DNA of 16,815 bases from Pavlovales sp. CCMP2436 (GCA_026770615.1 MU631922.1:13033-29847), one strand, 5' to 3'. Shown: positions 7,191 through 15,948, numbered from the stretch's first letter. Notes: generated by a model not told the origin, from the sequence alone. Numbers and translations: made by a program.

Positions 7191-7889
7191 TCATATTTTA
7201 ATATTAATCAAATAAGGACTGTCTGAATAATTGCCTGAAATCTTATATCTGGTTATACCGTTACCAGTAGAACCAAGCACTAACGACGTGTTTACAAAAT
7301 TTGTAGACACTGGCACACTAATCCCATCAGACCATAATTTTATTTGAACGAATGAACCTGATGCTGGTATCTGAAAAACCAAATTTGTCCATTTTGTAGT
7401 ACTCAATTCCGGAGTAGTTACAAAAAATGTGAAGTATCCACTTGTGTCACAAAGTTATAATTGACATATATTATTATTAATTACCTTTAGAAAAACCCAT
7501 ACTGCTGCTCAATTTGTTGAACCAGTAGCATACGTTGTATTTATCTGTCCTCCAAATCCGAGCACCGCGGATGCCGAATTTGTATTAGTTTGAAAAAAAA
7601 TTATATCAAACCTAATTGTGAGACCTGTGCCCCCTATGGTTGATGATATAGTAAGTCTTGATAAACCACTTATAACAGTTGATAAATCACCACGTCTAAA
7701 ACATTGCTTTCCGTCAATATCTCGACCTTGCCCAGTAATGGTACCATCTAGATTCTTCCCATTTCCTGAAGTATCTAGAGTGTTGTATAGCAAATATTCG
7801 ACACTTCTCTCTGGTAGTGATAGCGTTAAATCATCGATTAATGTTTCTAGCCATGTTGATTTTAAGACTATTTTCATATCAGATAGCAA
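7191..7889 (-). pseudogene. LamG module pieces (7191-7406 and 7509-7889)
   Basis: The upstream piece is 126 codons long. It carries the module opening YLLYNTLDTSGNGKNLDG and a later TGLTIRFDIIFFQTNTNS strand region. The downstream piece is 71 codons and continues with TKWTNLVFQIPASGSFVQIKLW, matching the W.h.hq......i.lw strand of LamG domains. Between them (7407-7508) stops occur in all minus frames. Together they are one module of about 200 residues cut by at least one frameshift and some stops. The phrase LDTSGNG is close to MDSSGKD in the module at 8324-8569, so the modules are repeats of one another. Confidence 0.55.
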
Positions 7890-7949
7890 GCAAGTGCTTG
7901 AATATATCTGTAGTAAATTTGTTGTTAAATTAGTGGCTGTAAATAATCA

Positions 7950-8597
7950 AAGCACACTTATATTAGCCCCGCTCGCAACACATGTTTGTAATACATTATC
8001 GATATATATATCAACTTGTCCAATATTTGATATTACTACGTCGTAATGTCTCCTTACATTAGTATTGATAATATCTAACGTTAAAGTTCTTCTAAACGCT
8101 CCTAGTCGACTAAATCTTAATCGCATTGTTGTGCTGTTAAATAATACAGAAACGCCTTCACGCTCACTTTCAGTATTGCTTGTGGTTGTAGCATCATAAT
8201 AGTCGCCTATAGAAAATATCTTTTGATAAGACGAGTCAGTAATATTTTAAAATCAAACGATATAACCAATCCCGTGTTTAGTCCTGTCGAAAAAATAGTA
8301 TGCTGTATAGTGACAGGATCCATTCACGTCTCGACCATCCCATCGCTAAATTGAATATACAATTTGTCCGTTAAAATTTTAATTTGATAAATATCTTCAG
8401 ATGCACCTGTATAAGTTAAATAGTTGTCTTTTCCACTCGAATCCATACTATTGATAAAACGGTACTCGGCAAAAGCACTACCTTGTCTATTTACAATAGG
8501 CTCGGCTGTCAATTTGACCACAGTATCGTATGGGATTTTTTGACTAAACGGTAATCGTAATGTATACAAGTCTTAATTTTCGATTTGTCATATTCGC
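7950..8597 (-). pseudogene. First LamG module of the array, frameshifted
   Basis: The gene probably begins near the ATGs at about 8580-8597, right after the fibre stop, although that start lies in another frame. The open part 8324-8569 carries AEYRFINSMDSSGKD and a DIYQIKILTDKLYIQF strand pair. A second frame around 8285-8335 has DGRDVNGS, a motif also seen as QGRDIDGK in the next module. A third open stretch at about 7955-8240 contains RRHYDVVISNIGQVDIYIDN, the LamG strand pair with its turn. So two modules are traceable here across at least two or three frame changes. The whole array (5713-8597) would be a protein of about 950 codons if joined, unless it was several genes. Confidence 0.5.
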
Positions 8598-8615
8598 ATC
8601 AAATTAATGCGAATA
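8591..8615. terminator. Perfect 9-bp stem, 7-nt loop palindrome at the fibre/LamG gene junction
   Basis: TATTCGCAT at 8591-8599 pairs with ATGCGAATA at 8607-8615 around a CAAATTA loop. The fibre TAA (8604-8606) lies in the loop, and the first candidate ATG of the next gene is in the stem. The position suggests a transcript end or control structure between two co-directional genes. In AT-rich viral DNA it could also be chance. Confidence 0.45.
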
Positions 8616-8880
8616 ATCGGCTTCCAAAAACTTAAGATTACTGACGACTGGAATACCTGCGTATATTGTCGGAGCTAAGATTTGACCTTCGACATTTGGC
8701 AAATTAGGCGTTAATATAATCTTAGTAAATGAAGATAATTTGTTTTTAACGATAATTCTTTATTATTATCAATGATGCTTTCTTTTAGATTTAATTTGTC
8801 GTTGAGTGATAAAGCATATACATCGGTAGCTAGTCCCCTGATGTTTTTATTTGATATATTGCTATTGATTACAATATTAT

Positions 8881-9060
8881 TTAAATCATAATCGGTTGAG
8901 TTAACGTTTAGATTTATATTGCTAGAAACGGCTATGTTATTACTGGTGTAATTGGTCGTATTAACTTTGAGTGATAGATTGCTAGAAACGGCTATATTGT
9001 TAGTGTTATAATCGGTTGCGTTGACTTTTAAATTTATATTGTTAGATAAGTTTATAATAT
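8881..9060 (-). repeat. 60-bp degenerate tandem repeat in the fibre shaft (three units)
   Basis: Units start at 8881, 8941 and 9001 with a strict 60-bp period. They share ATCGGTTG/ATTGGTCG and GCTAGAAACGGCTAT blocks. Each encodes a 20-residue shaft unit (LKVN.TDYN.NNIAVSSN). The copies differ at many positions, so this is an old structural repeat, unlike the identical 51-bp repeat at 5968. Confidence 0.85.
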
Positions 9061-9747
9061 TTGAATCGTATCGTAAATTAGAATTGGTAAGATTATTGTT
9101 TAAAATTGTAAAATCGCTTTGATTTGTTTTTAGTGATACAGTACTGGCATTTATAGCCATCGAATTAGTGATATTACTGTTATTATTATTATATGTAGCT
9201 ATATCAACTTTGAGTAGAAAAAACCGAATCGTCTTCATATTTAGTACATCTATTTCCAAAACTTATATTAGCGTTATATTGGTATTCATCAAAATCCATT
9301 ATCGGTAGTTTGTTTGGTAATAAAGTGTTTATACCTACGATATTTAACGTAGTTAACGATATAGCTGCTCCTGCTGTAACTAAACCTAATGCGGTCGTAG
9401 TCGATAAAACAAGTGCCGATATTGATATGTTGCTTGTTGTCGTTATATTACTATTTATTTGCATTACACCTTAATAATGATAATCAGTAATATTATGTTT
9501 AAGACTAATACTATTATCGTAGCGATTATTTGATGAGTTTATGACATTGCTGAGAAGATTATAATCCGAAATGTTAAGTTTTAACATCAACACGTTCATT
9601 TATCGCATCCCTGTCGGATGTCTGATATCTATAAAAGATATTGTTTGTATTTGCTATTTTATCAATATTTGAATTTATTCGTATAAGATCACTATTATAT
9701 TCGATTATATTCAATTTTGACGAAACAACGTTTGATAAATTGATAAA

Positions 9748-9763
9748 CCCTACCGTAACCCTA
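9748..9763 (-). other. 16-bp telomere-like insertion breaking the fibre gene
   Basis: On the minus strand TAGGGTTACGGTAGGG stands between GATCAGGAT and TTTATC. A repeat copy of the same coding sequence at about 9990-10018 has GATCAGGATTTTATAAATTTATC without it. The inserted 16 bases shift the frame by one and end the upstream open frame at once with TAG. Confidence 0.6.
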
Positions 9764-10874
9764 ATCCTGATCATTAACTATTGAATTATTTGAAATGGTT
9801 GGTCTGTCTTGTAGTTCGATGATATTGCTATCGTATTGCGTATTTGAAGAATTACCGATATTGCTAAGAATATGTTGATCCGAAATATTTAATTTTAATG
9901 CCAAATTGCTTGATATATTTACATTATTAGAGTTGTAATTTACGGTATTAACTTTTATAACGATATTTGAAGTATTTGACGAAACCACATTTGATAAATT
10001 TATAAAATCCTGATCATTATTTACTGAACTGGTTGGTCTGTTTTGTAATTCCAATCTATTACTATCGTATTGCAAATTTGAAGAATTAACGACATTGCTT
10101 AACACGTTAAACATTGATCCATTCACTTTATGCGATAAATATGTATCAGTGTCTTGAATTGTGTAATAATTTGAAAAATTGCTAATGTTTGATGTAATCA
10201 TGTTATTATATCTAATATTTGACGATTCTACTATTGATTTATCTGTTTTTGTGTCGAGTGTTGTTGTGATGTCAATCATATCGTCATGCTTTATAACATC
10301 AATAGCATTAGAATTAGATATAACTCTACCATCTAAATTTAAAAAACCTTGGTCAATTTTATTAAAGACTTGGCCGCCTAACGTCATGCCACCGGATATT
10401 AGAGTAGCACCGACAATTTTTTTAATATCCCCAAGTTCGTTATGCGTAGTATTGATAACTGCGTTAGCTTCGTCCTGAAGCAAATCTCTGATTGCTTGAG
10501 TTGTAAGATGATTATTATTCTCCTTTTGACAAATAAGTATTTGCTATATTGTTGCTTTGAGAATTCTCAGATGTGATATATTCGGATGACAAAAGTCTCA
10601 AATTAATAGCTTCATTTGATGTTGTCAATTCAGAATTTATTACAGATATTTTACTATCTATAATTCTTATTTTTCCATTTGTTATTTCTAAATTTCTATT
10701 TGTTGTTATTAAATTTCCATATATTGTACTAATAAAAGAATCAATTTGATCTATTTGGTTATTTATTTCGGTTTTAAACAAATTTAACGAACTGCCTAAT
10801 GCTGTTATATTACATGTATTTGAATTTGTGATATCCGTTAATTGTAAAAAGGCTTGCTCGCCAAAAACCGACAT

Positions 10875-10911
10875 CTTATAATATAGCGGAGATTTTTTTT
10901 ATACCATTTAT
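10875..10911. promoter_or_regulatory. 37-bp divergent promoter region between fibre and lipase
   Basis: Only 37 bp separate the fibre ATG (minus, 10874) and the lipase ATG (plus, 10912). The region is AT-rich with TATAATATA beside the fibre start and an eight-T tract followed by ATA toward the lipase. Both promoters must lie here or within the coding sequences. Confidence 0.5.
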
Positions 10912-11585
10912 ATGTATGTTTGGACAAATAAAAAACAACGAAATTCTTTTTTTGGTAGACCTAGTAAAAGTGGTTTTTTGTTCAATAGATTTATGAATAC
11001 TGGATCGAATATATCTATATCTGTAGATCATGTTGAGAAAAACCCACTATTAGGAAATGCTATGATATTCTTAAAAGCTTCCTACAGTGATCAGGATGCT
11101 ATGGAAAAAATTAAGAATATAGGTTACAATCATGATGTTGATTTATGAAATAATGAGACGAATGTTTATACTAGAGATGGGAAATCATTAATACTATATA
11201 GAGGTAGTTCGGATGCTAAAGATTTTTTGATTTCAGATGTTTTACTAGCATTTATTATTCGGGTTTAGACCCACGTGTATGGTCTGCCAAGAAAGTTACT
11301 AGACAAACGCAATTAAAATATAATACTAACCCATACCACGTAGATCATTCACTTGGTGGTTGGTTGGCGGAGATTTGTGCCGATCCTATGGCTTGGGTTA
11401 TCACTTAAAATAAGGGTGCGTCGCTTTATCATATTGGTAAACCAATATCTTCTAGGCAATTAGATATTCGTATAAGAGGGGACTTGGTTAGTTTAGTGTC
11501 TAAATTTCAAAACAGTAATTCTATAACTATAAAAAACAGAGGCAAAGGTTTCCTAGACGCACACAATTTGAATAATCTTGACTAA
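10912..11585 (+). pseudogene. Class-3 lipase-like alpha/beta hydrolase, broken
   Basis: About 224 codons in two frames. The first part (10912-11148) ends in TGA, and its frame continues with SLILYRGSSDAKDF, the lipase-3 hYRGs segment. A shift near 11250 leads into the frame with HSLGGWLAE, where Ser 11349-11351 is the likely nucleophile in the usual GHSLGG elbow (here Asp replaces the first Gly). After a TAA at 11406-11408 it continues with IRGDLVSLVS, where the acidic triad member is expected, and DAHNLNNL, with the likely catalytic His. It ends at TAA 11583-11585. Class-3 lipases cleave ester bonds of acylglycerols or phospholipids, and a virus could use one to cross membranes. The triad residues all survive although the gene is broken. 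Its stop overlaps that of the convergent penton gene. Confidence 0.75.
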
Positions 11586-12235
11586 TCTTTATAAGGCATA
11601 GAAGTTAGCGCAAATGTATTGTAAAACGGAAGAGGTGTACAATTTTCTTCGGTCATTTCGATATTAATATAATCGATACTATTGTTACGTAACGGTTGAG
11701 TTATGAACGGCCTATCGAATGGTATAATGTCACCATAATTTGCGTTATTTGCAATCACATATGGGATTGATAATGATTGAATAAAAATACCTAGACGTAA
11801 TGCTAATCCCGTCGGGAGAATTGTTAACTCTAATGAGGCGTTTGTGTTCTCAATTGACATAATCCTTGTGGTAGTTGAGAACACCGTAAATGATAGCGGA
11901 TTTGGAAACGATACACCATTATCAACACGTATCGCTGATTTTGAGGACATAACTGTTGTGATGGAAGCGACATCGGAATAATACCCAGAGTCGATTGTAA
12001 TCGTATACAAAGCTGTAGGAGTTTGTGGATAGTAGAAAGTTAAAACTTGTCCTTCTCCGTATACATTCGGAAATTGCCGAGACATTTGAATTCTATAAAG
12101 TTGAATAAATAAATTGCTTTTAACAGAACGAGGCACGATTGAATTATCGAAATTCCACTGAAATTTGCCTACTGAAAGATCACTAATATCACTCGTTTGA
12201 GAGCTAAGAAATAACGGATATGGTGCGTTTTCCAT
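11582..12235 (-). CDS. Penton-like minor capsid protein
   Basis: An intact 217-residue ORF from ATG 12235 to TAG 11582-11584. It begins MENAPYPLFLSSQTSD, continues with a GKFQWNFDNSIVPRS strand, then a YRIQMSRQFPNVYGEGQ region, and is beta-rich throughout with no Cys cluster. Length, all-beta composition and location beside the packaging ATPase and MCP fit the single-jelly-roll penton proteins of polinton-like viruses and virophages, which occupy the fivefold vertices of the capsid. It is the only capsid gene here without a break. The start is supported by the absence of any upstream in-frame extension and by the compact spacing of 34 nt to the gene upstream. Assignment rests on pattern and synteny. 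Confidence 0.68.
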   Translation of the reverse strand: MENAPYPLFLSSQTSDISDLSVGKFQWNFDNSIVPRSVKSNLFIQLYRIQMSRQFPNVYGEGQVLTFYYPQTPTALYTITIDSGYYSDVASITTVMSSKSAIRVDNGVSFPNPLSFTVFSTTTRIMSIENTNASLELTILPTGLALRLGIFIQSLSIPYVIANNANYGDIIPFDRPFITQPLRNNSIDYINIEMTEENCTPLPFYNTFALTSMPYKD

Positions 12236-12269
12236 TTTTATTATAAGAAAATATTTCTATTTATTACGA
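12236..12269 (-). promoter_or_regulatory. AT-rich leader of the penton gene
   Basis: A 34-bp spacer with very high AT. On the minus strand it reads ...TAAATAGAAATATTTTCTTATAATAAAA directly before the ATG. It may hold a TATA-like element for the penton gene, but nothing in it is diagnostic. Confidence 0.25.
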
Positions 12270-13116
12270 TTATAAATATCTGATGTATTTGATATAAATT
12301 TTTAATTCTTGTCTTGTTAATCTTAAAGTTGGCTGCGACACTTTCTGATATTGATGAGATATTTCTATCCGGTAATGTGTCAATATATTTTTTAATGTTA
12401 CTAAAGTTTTATCAATATACGCATTTGCATTTTTTCCTGAAAATAACGAACCGCGGCTGATTATTAACGGTTTTTCTACTGGTTCTGGGGGAATTGTCGT
12501 GAATTTTTTAGATATGTCGCTACGTTTACACTTATTTCCTATTGACGATATCAAAGATTGTCGAACCGCCGCGCGATCAGTACGTGGTTGTAAAGCGCGA
12601 TTTGTTAAACGTGCTTCTTCATCTTTAACGGTTGTTTACAAAAGATCACGTCGTTGCTTTTCCATTTCATTCATCCGATTATCATAATTAGTAGCCAAAA
12701 CGTTAGTTTGCCCACTAAGGATTCTTACTTACAATGTTATAGCCTAATATTGCTGGTCTGACCGCTTCATTTTCAATACTATTACAACCGACAGTATTGC
12801 CATATATTGGGACTTCGTTGATTATTGGCTGTGGCTCTTCAAATCGAACCAGTTCGAGAGGTTCTTAAAATAGCCATCGTTCCATCATAGTCGTAACTGG
12901 TTGATCTTTAACAGTAAACCCTTTTGCGGCATGCTCTAATTGTAATGAGTAGCGGCTTCTCGATCGACCAGTGTAGTATGTTACTATTTTACCAACGTAA
13001 CGACGATTGAAAGCTCCTTTGTATGGTTTACCGTTTAGCAGAAAAATATATTCAGAATTTGGTATCGCATCTCGTTTCCACCCGTTTAATTCTTCGATAG
13101 CGCTAGCTGCTGACAT
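12270..13116 (-). pseudogene. Putative minor virion protein with basic coiled-coil middle, broken
   Basis: About 282 codons. The N-terminal 83 residues (MSAASAIEELNGWKRDA..., then a YIFLLNGKPYKGAFNRRYVGK region) look like a small folded domain. TAA at 12865-12867 follows, then 50 in-frame residues of Pro/Glu/Ile-rich sequence. A frameshift near 12720 leads into a heptad-like basic stretch (NRMNEMEKQRRDLL), a TAA at 12636-12638, more Arg-rich helix, and a C-terminal domain ending at TAA 12270-12272. Because the segments follow each other with no missing piece, I read one gene with two stops and one frameshift. Position between ATPase and penton is where polinton-like viruses often encode a minor capsid or core protein, but I recognise no family. 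Confidence 0.5.
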
Positions 13117-13140
13117 ATCTATACTATGAAAAGATATTTA

Positions 13141-13299
13141 TTATTCTATTGTTAAACGGTTGAATCGATTAAAAACATTTCCGTCTTCATCGATTAACAT
13201 AAATGCTCGGTCTTTTTTTGTTCCGTCTGGTTTAAATACATGTTTTAAATATGCTTCAAAATCTTTGCTATTGATATTTACTTCATCTGTTATTGACAT
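13141..13299 (-). CDS. Small 52-residue protein of the capsid gene cluster
   Basis: An intact short ORF, MSITDEVN... to TAA at 13141-13143. Its middle reads FEAYLKHVFKPDGTKKDRAF followed by MLIDEDGNVFNRF, a strand-turn-strand ending typical of a small compact fold. The ATG overlaps the last codons of the packaging ATPase by 10 nt and the stop lies 24 nt before the next gene's ATG, so it is a tight member of the minus-strand cluster. No family recognised. Its survival without stops among broken neighbours is partly explained by its small size. Confidence 0.55.
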   Translation of the reverse strand: MSITDEVNINSKDFEAYLKHVFKPDGTKKDRAFMLIDEDGNVFNRFNRLTIE

Positions 13300-13857
13300 A
13301 ATTTATTTTTTATTGCTTGGTCTGGATATGATAAACTTTGTGATATTCTTACGAATTAATAGAGGGGCTTGTATATATGACTAACGACTAACCAGATCGA
13401 TATACAAAAATGTCTTCTATTACACAAGAATCTTACTAGTGTCCGTTGAAGTTCTATATTTTTCATCGAAGATGCCATATCGTCCATTATCACGATACTA
13501 TTTTTATTGTATTTAGCATTGTTTTCTATTTCGTGCTCGACTTTAGTGATAGTGTCATAAGTAAGTTCATGATATAAACGACTGTGATTTTTAAACGGTG
13601 AATTTTCCATAGACTTAAAACTGTTTTCTGGTATAAAAATACATACATATCAAATACACCTTTATAAATTGAGGATTTGTCTATGTTAAAAATGCCGTTA
13701 ATATACTCGATTTACCACTTCTTGGGCCATCGGAAAACATTTAACTATGAATTTTGCTACTTAGAGGGTAAGAAATTTGCAGATGAAATTGATTATCGAC
13801 ATTAAACCGTGGTACTGTTAGCGGGATAACATTTTTTTCTACTACTAAAACACTCAT
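13290..13857 (-). pseudogene. A32/FtsK-type DNA packaging ATPase, broken
   Basis: About 189 codons from ATG 13857 (19 nt after the MCP stop) to TAA 13290-13292. Walker A is visible at about 13705-13731 as GPRSGKSS, preceded by a hydrophobic strand. Walker B is NSIVIMDDMA near 13470-13500, followed by the NRRHFCISIWLVVS segment (strand plus sensor region) that marks A32-like genome-packaging ATPases of double-jelly-roll viruses. These pump the viral DNA into the preformed capsid. Breaks: TAA 13741-13743, TAG 13681-13683, two frame changes around 13620-13670, and TAA 13356-13358. The C-terminal part beyond 13356 (FVRISQSLSYPDQAIKN) still reads as this family. Walker residues are intact. Short compared with many relatives, but otherwise in order. 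Confidence 0.8.
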
Positions 13858-13875
13858 TTAATATACCGTGATGTT

Positions 13876-15128
13876 TTAATTGTCATAGGACAGGAGTCCG
13901 TCAGAAATTGTTAGAATCTTGTCACACACCACATAAGCGTACATTGTAAGCGCGCTGTTGTTAGACGCGATATTTGCTTCGAAAAGGATACCGGACGAAG
14001 ACGCTAACGACATGCCATCTAGAATGATATCTTGATTTTGAAATGCGTCCATACCAATTGCGACTGCGAAGGCTTCGTTTTCGTACTGTGCCTGAGTCAC
14101 TGACGATGGATTGTTCGACGCATTCAATACGCGAAGCGCCTTGTACAATTCACTACGCATCTCGACTGTATTGCTCACTAGAATTAAAGAGACTCGATAG
14201 CCCCCGACTCGCCACGAATATGAAGTCATCCCCGCTCTTGTAAAAGTAGTGCTCGACTTGTCGGTGGAGGTTGTGGAATTAGATAGCGATGACAACACGA
14301 TGATTACGGATTGTACCGATTTAGCGCGACATGAGATATTCCAAGAAATCGCTCCACTGTTCGCTGACACTGTACTTGTGTAGCATAAAATGTCGGTTGC
14401 TGGGATAGCCATGATACCATTAGGTGCTTTGGATAAAATACCCTGTTCAACTGCTGAATCGAGACGAATCACCTCCGATTGAAGTTTAACTTGTTCCATC
14501 ACTAAATTACCATCGATAAGAGGCGAACCAGTAATTCAAAAGAAAATATCATTGAGTTAAATTTCGATGCGGATATCGTCATTTAAAAGACTGAGCGCAA
14601 TAGCCTTGCTACACATGCCAGGGCCAAACAATCCAAGCAGGGGTATAGCTACATCGATAATTGACCCAGACGCTGACGCCATCGCTCTACCGTTGCGTGG
14701 AATTAATACACTTGCTGCTGCTACGCCGACGGCATCTGCGCATCCCATCGAGGTTAGACTTGTGCCACGGTCTGATGCGGAACAGTTATGATCAATCAAA
14801 AAAATACCATAGCTATGCGCGTCCGTCATCGAAGAACAATGTACGCTTCCAAAATAAATATCTTTCGATTGGATTGGAAAGTAACCAAAACCATTGCGAA
14901 CGTATGCCGTAGTCGCTCTTGCAGTTGACCGTTAAGTGTACTGAAGATAAGTATTATAAGGATTAAAGTATACCCAGACGATCCACTTGGTAGTTGGAAA
15001 TTGATACGCCCACGACCGGCATATGACGTGCCACTGGTAAGTGCCAGTGTAATTCTTGTAGCCAATGCTTTAGATGCTGCGGGGATTAGTTTATCGAATT
15101 CGAATGATTTAGGTAGAACGCTCTCCAT
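13876..15128 (-). pseudogene. Double-jelly-roll major capsid protein, broken
   Basis: About 418 codons from ATG 15128 to TAA 13876-13878. It is Thr/Ser/Gly/Ala-rich and all-beta. The first jelly roll ends with a IDVAIPLLGLFGP segment followed by K.I.LSLLNDDIRIEI, the usual hhhPLhs..G....K..P......hhhh strand of these proteins. The second jelly roll has TSYSWRVGGYRVS and ends SGILFEANIASNN then a closing strand YAYVVCDKILTI, as in polinton-like viruses and virophages. This protein builds the pseudo-hexameric capsomers. Breaks: one-base frameshift near 14970, then TAA 14932-14934, TAA 14557-14559 and TGA 14536-14538, all in the frame shared by the rest of the gene. It lies first in the cluster MCP, ATPase, 52-aa protein, minor protein, penton. 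Two intact jelly-roll halves remain readable. Confidence 0.82.
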
Positions 15129-15293
15129 TGTTTTGTTTTATAATACAAGGTATAGAAAAAAAAATTAGAGATAATTAATTTCTCAAATAATGAACTGAGT
15201 TTATTCACTACTGCTTTTTTACCGACAAATTAGGCAACTTCAAAAAATTTCTTTTTGCATTTCATCGAGAAAATAGCTCATTTTTCTCCGCAT
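15129..15293. other. Intergenic region upstream of the capsid gene
   Basis: No gene seen. Just upstream of the MCP start, the minus strand has a nine-T tract running into CTATACC and then TATTATAAAAC before the ATG, giving an AT-rich candidate promoter. The rest is unremarkable T-rich sequence. Confidence 0.35.
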
Positions 15294-15419
15294 ATGATTT
15301 TTGGACCAAAGCCTTGCGCTCCTACCCCAGAAGATTTACCAAAATATGTTTTGATTGACGATGGTTTACTTTACATTGTTTTATATACATGGTTAATATT
15401 TTTTTTTTTTTTATTCTAA
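15294..15419 (+). CDS. Possible 41-residue single-membrane-span protein
   Basis: A short ORF from ATG 15294 to TAA 15417-15419. It starts MIFGPKPCAPTPEDLPKYV, whose Pro/Cys mix is not what chance AT-rich sequence gives, then becomes hydrophobic (LLYIVLYTWLIFFFF), enough for one membrane span. The hydrophobic end runs into a 14-T tract, so its length may have changed. It converges with the minus-strand gene ending at 15411. Small membrane proteins are common in this virus group, but no family is recognised. Confidence 0.4.
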   Translation: MIFGPKPCAPTPEDLPKYVLIDDGLLYIVLYTWLIFFFFLF

Positions 15420-15615
15420 AATTATATATGCTTCATCGGGTAACATCGGGAATTTTTTAGCAAAATACGAAGCAGTGCCATAATCGTAATTTAAAAACCT
15501 GAAATTCTTCTTAGATCTCATCGATTGTTTTTTCACGGGGAACTTCTTGTTTGCTAAAATCTAGCATTGAAAACAAAGATAAAACTGTTTTTACGTTATA
15601 ATTATCTTGGTCCAT
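15411..15615 (-). pseudogene. Small hypothetical protein with one frameshift
   Basis: About 68 codons. The frame opens at ATG 15615 (MDQDNYNVKTVLSLFSMLDF...), then reaches TAA near 15513. The neighbouring frame continues with SKKNFRFLNYDYGTASYF and a Lys-Lys-Phe-Pro stretch, ending in TAA 15411-15413. Both halves look coding, so a one-base indel near 15515 split the gene. No family recognised. Its ATG is only 10 bp from the divergent ATG at 15626. Confidence 0.5.
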
Positions 15616-15625
15616 GATAGTTACA

Positions 15626-15928
15626 ATGGATGAAGAAAAAATGAAGAACCTATAATTTTTGAGACGATTGATGAAAAAATTGTTGTAAACCTACCGATTA
15701 TAGAAAAGAAACCACGTTCTGATAAGCAAAAAGAAGCTTATAAGTAAGTTGATGATTGAAAGCCGTTAGGAACGTGCTATAATTGAACGTCCTAATCGGA
15801 AGGAAAAACGTGCTCCGAAATGGTTTAGGGAATTGAATACACAAAATAAAGAAATACAAGACATGAAAAGCACTATCGAGATGGATCGACTTAGATTGTT
15901 GCGTAATGTTTTGCGTAAGAAAATAATA
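15626..15928 (+). pseudogene. Basic coiled-coil protein, broken
   Basis: The ATG at 15626 starts an acidic stretch whose frame shifts near 15637 into EEPIIFETIDEKIVVNL and a KKPRSDKQKEAYK box. A second frame change near 15741 leads to a Lys/Arg/Glu-rich helix, with TAG at 15767-15769 and a heptad-like part (FRELNTQNKEIQDMKSTI). The end is uncertain: one frame stops near 15928 and another runs on antisense to the RING gene. An acidic start, a KKPR.DKQ.EA box and a charged helix are seen in small virus proteins of unknown function. DNA binding or core association is only a guess. Confidence 0.5.
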
Positions 15929-15948
15929 TCACGTTTTTTATACGCATT

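Larger units (their letters stand above)
8604..10874 (-). pseudogene. Repeat-rich viral fibre protein, frameshifted
   Basis: About 757 codons. Residues 1-118 (10874-10515) are heptad-like: ATG, then coiled coil with many Ile/Leu/Asn. Next come a shaft with a central Gly/Ala segment (ATLISGGMTLGGQ) and many short units like SSN.QYDSN..EL and LK.N.TDYN.NNIAVSSN. After these is an Ala/Thr/Leu segment (9464-9300), then more shaft repeats to the TAA at 8604-8606. Such Asn/Ser/Val repeat shafts make trimeric fibres in phages and eukaryotic viruses. Frames change near 10517, at 9748-9763, near 9590, near 9230 and near 8735, and a TAA lies at 9471-9473. The start is 37 nt from the divergent lipase gene. 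With the LamG array downstream it probably made the host-attachment organelle. Fibre role inferred from repeats. Confidence 0.7.

Noticed and set aside
7618..8046. 142-residue plus-strand ORF
   Set aside because: It is antisense to the LamG module pieces, which have clear family patterns on the minus strand.
8881..9060. CRISPR-like array in the 60-bp repeats
   Set aside because: The repeats are degenerate over their whole length, in frame, and code for a fibre shaft. There are no unique spacers, and the context is eukaryotic.
10179..10478. 99-residue hydrophobic plus-strand ORF
   Set aside because: It is antisense to the fibre shaft. Its hydrophobicity is the complement of Asn/Asp/Ser-rich codons.
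14043..14912. Plus-strand ORFs at 14043, 14567 and 14661
   Set aside because: They are antisense to the major capsid gene and match no pattern.
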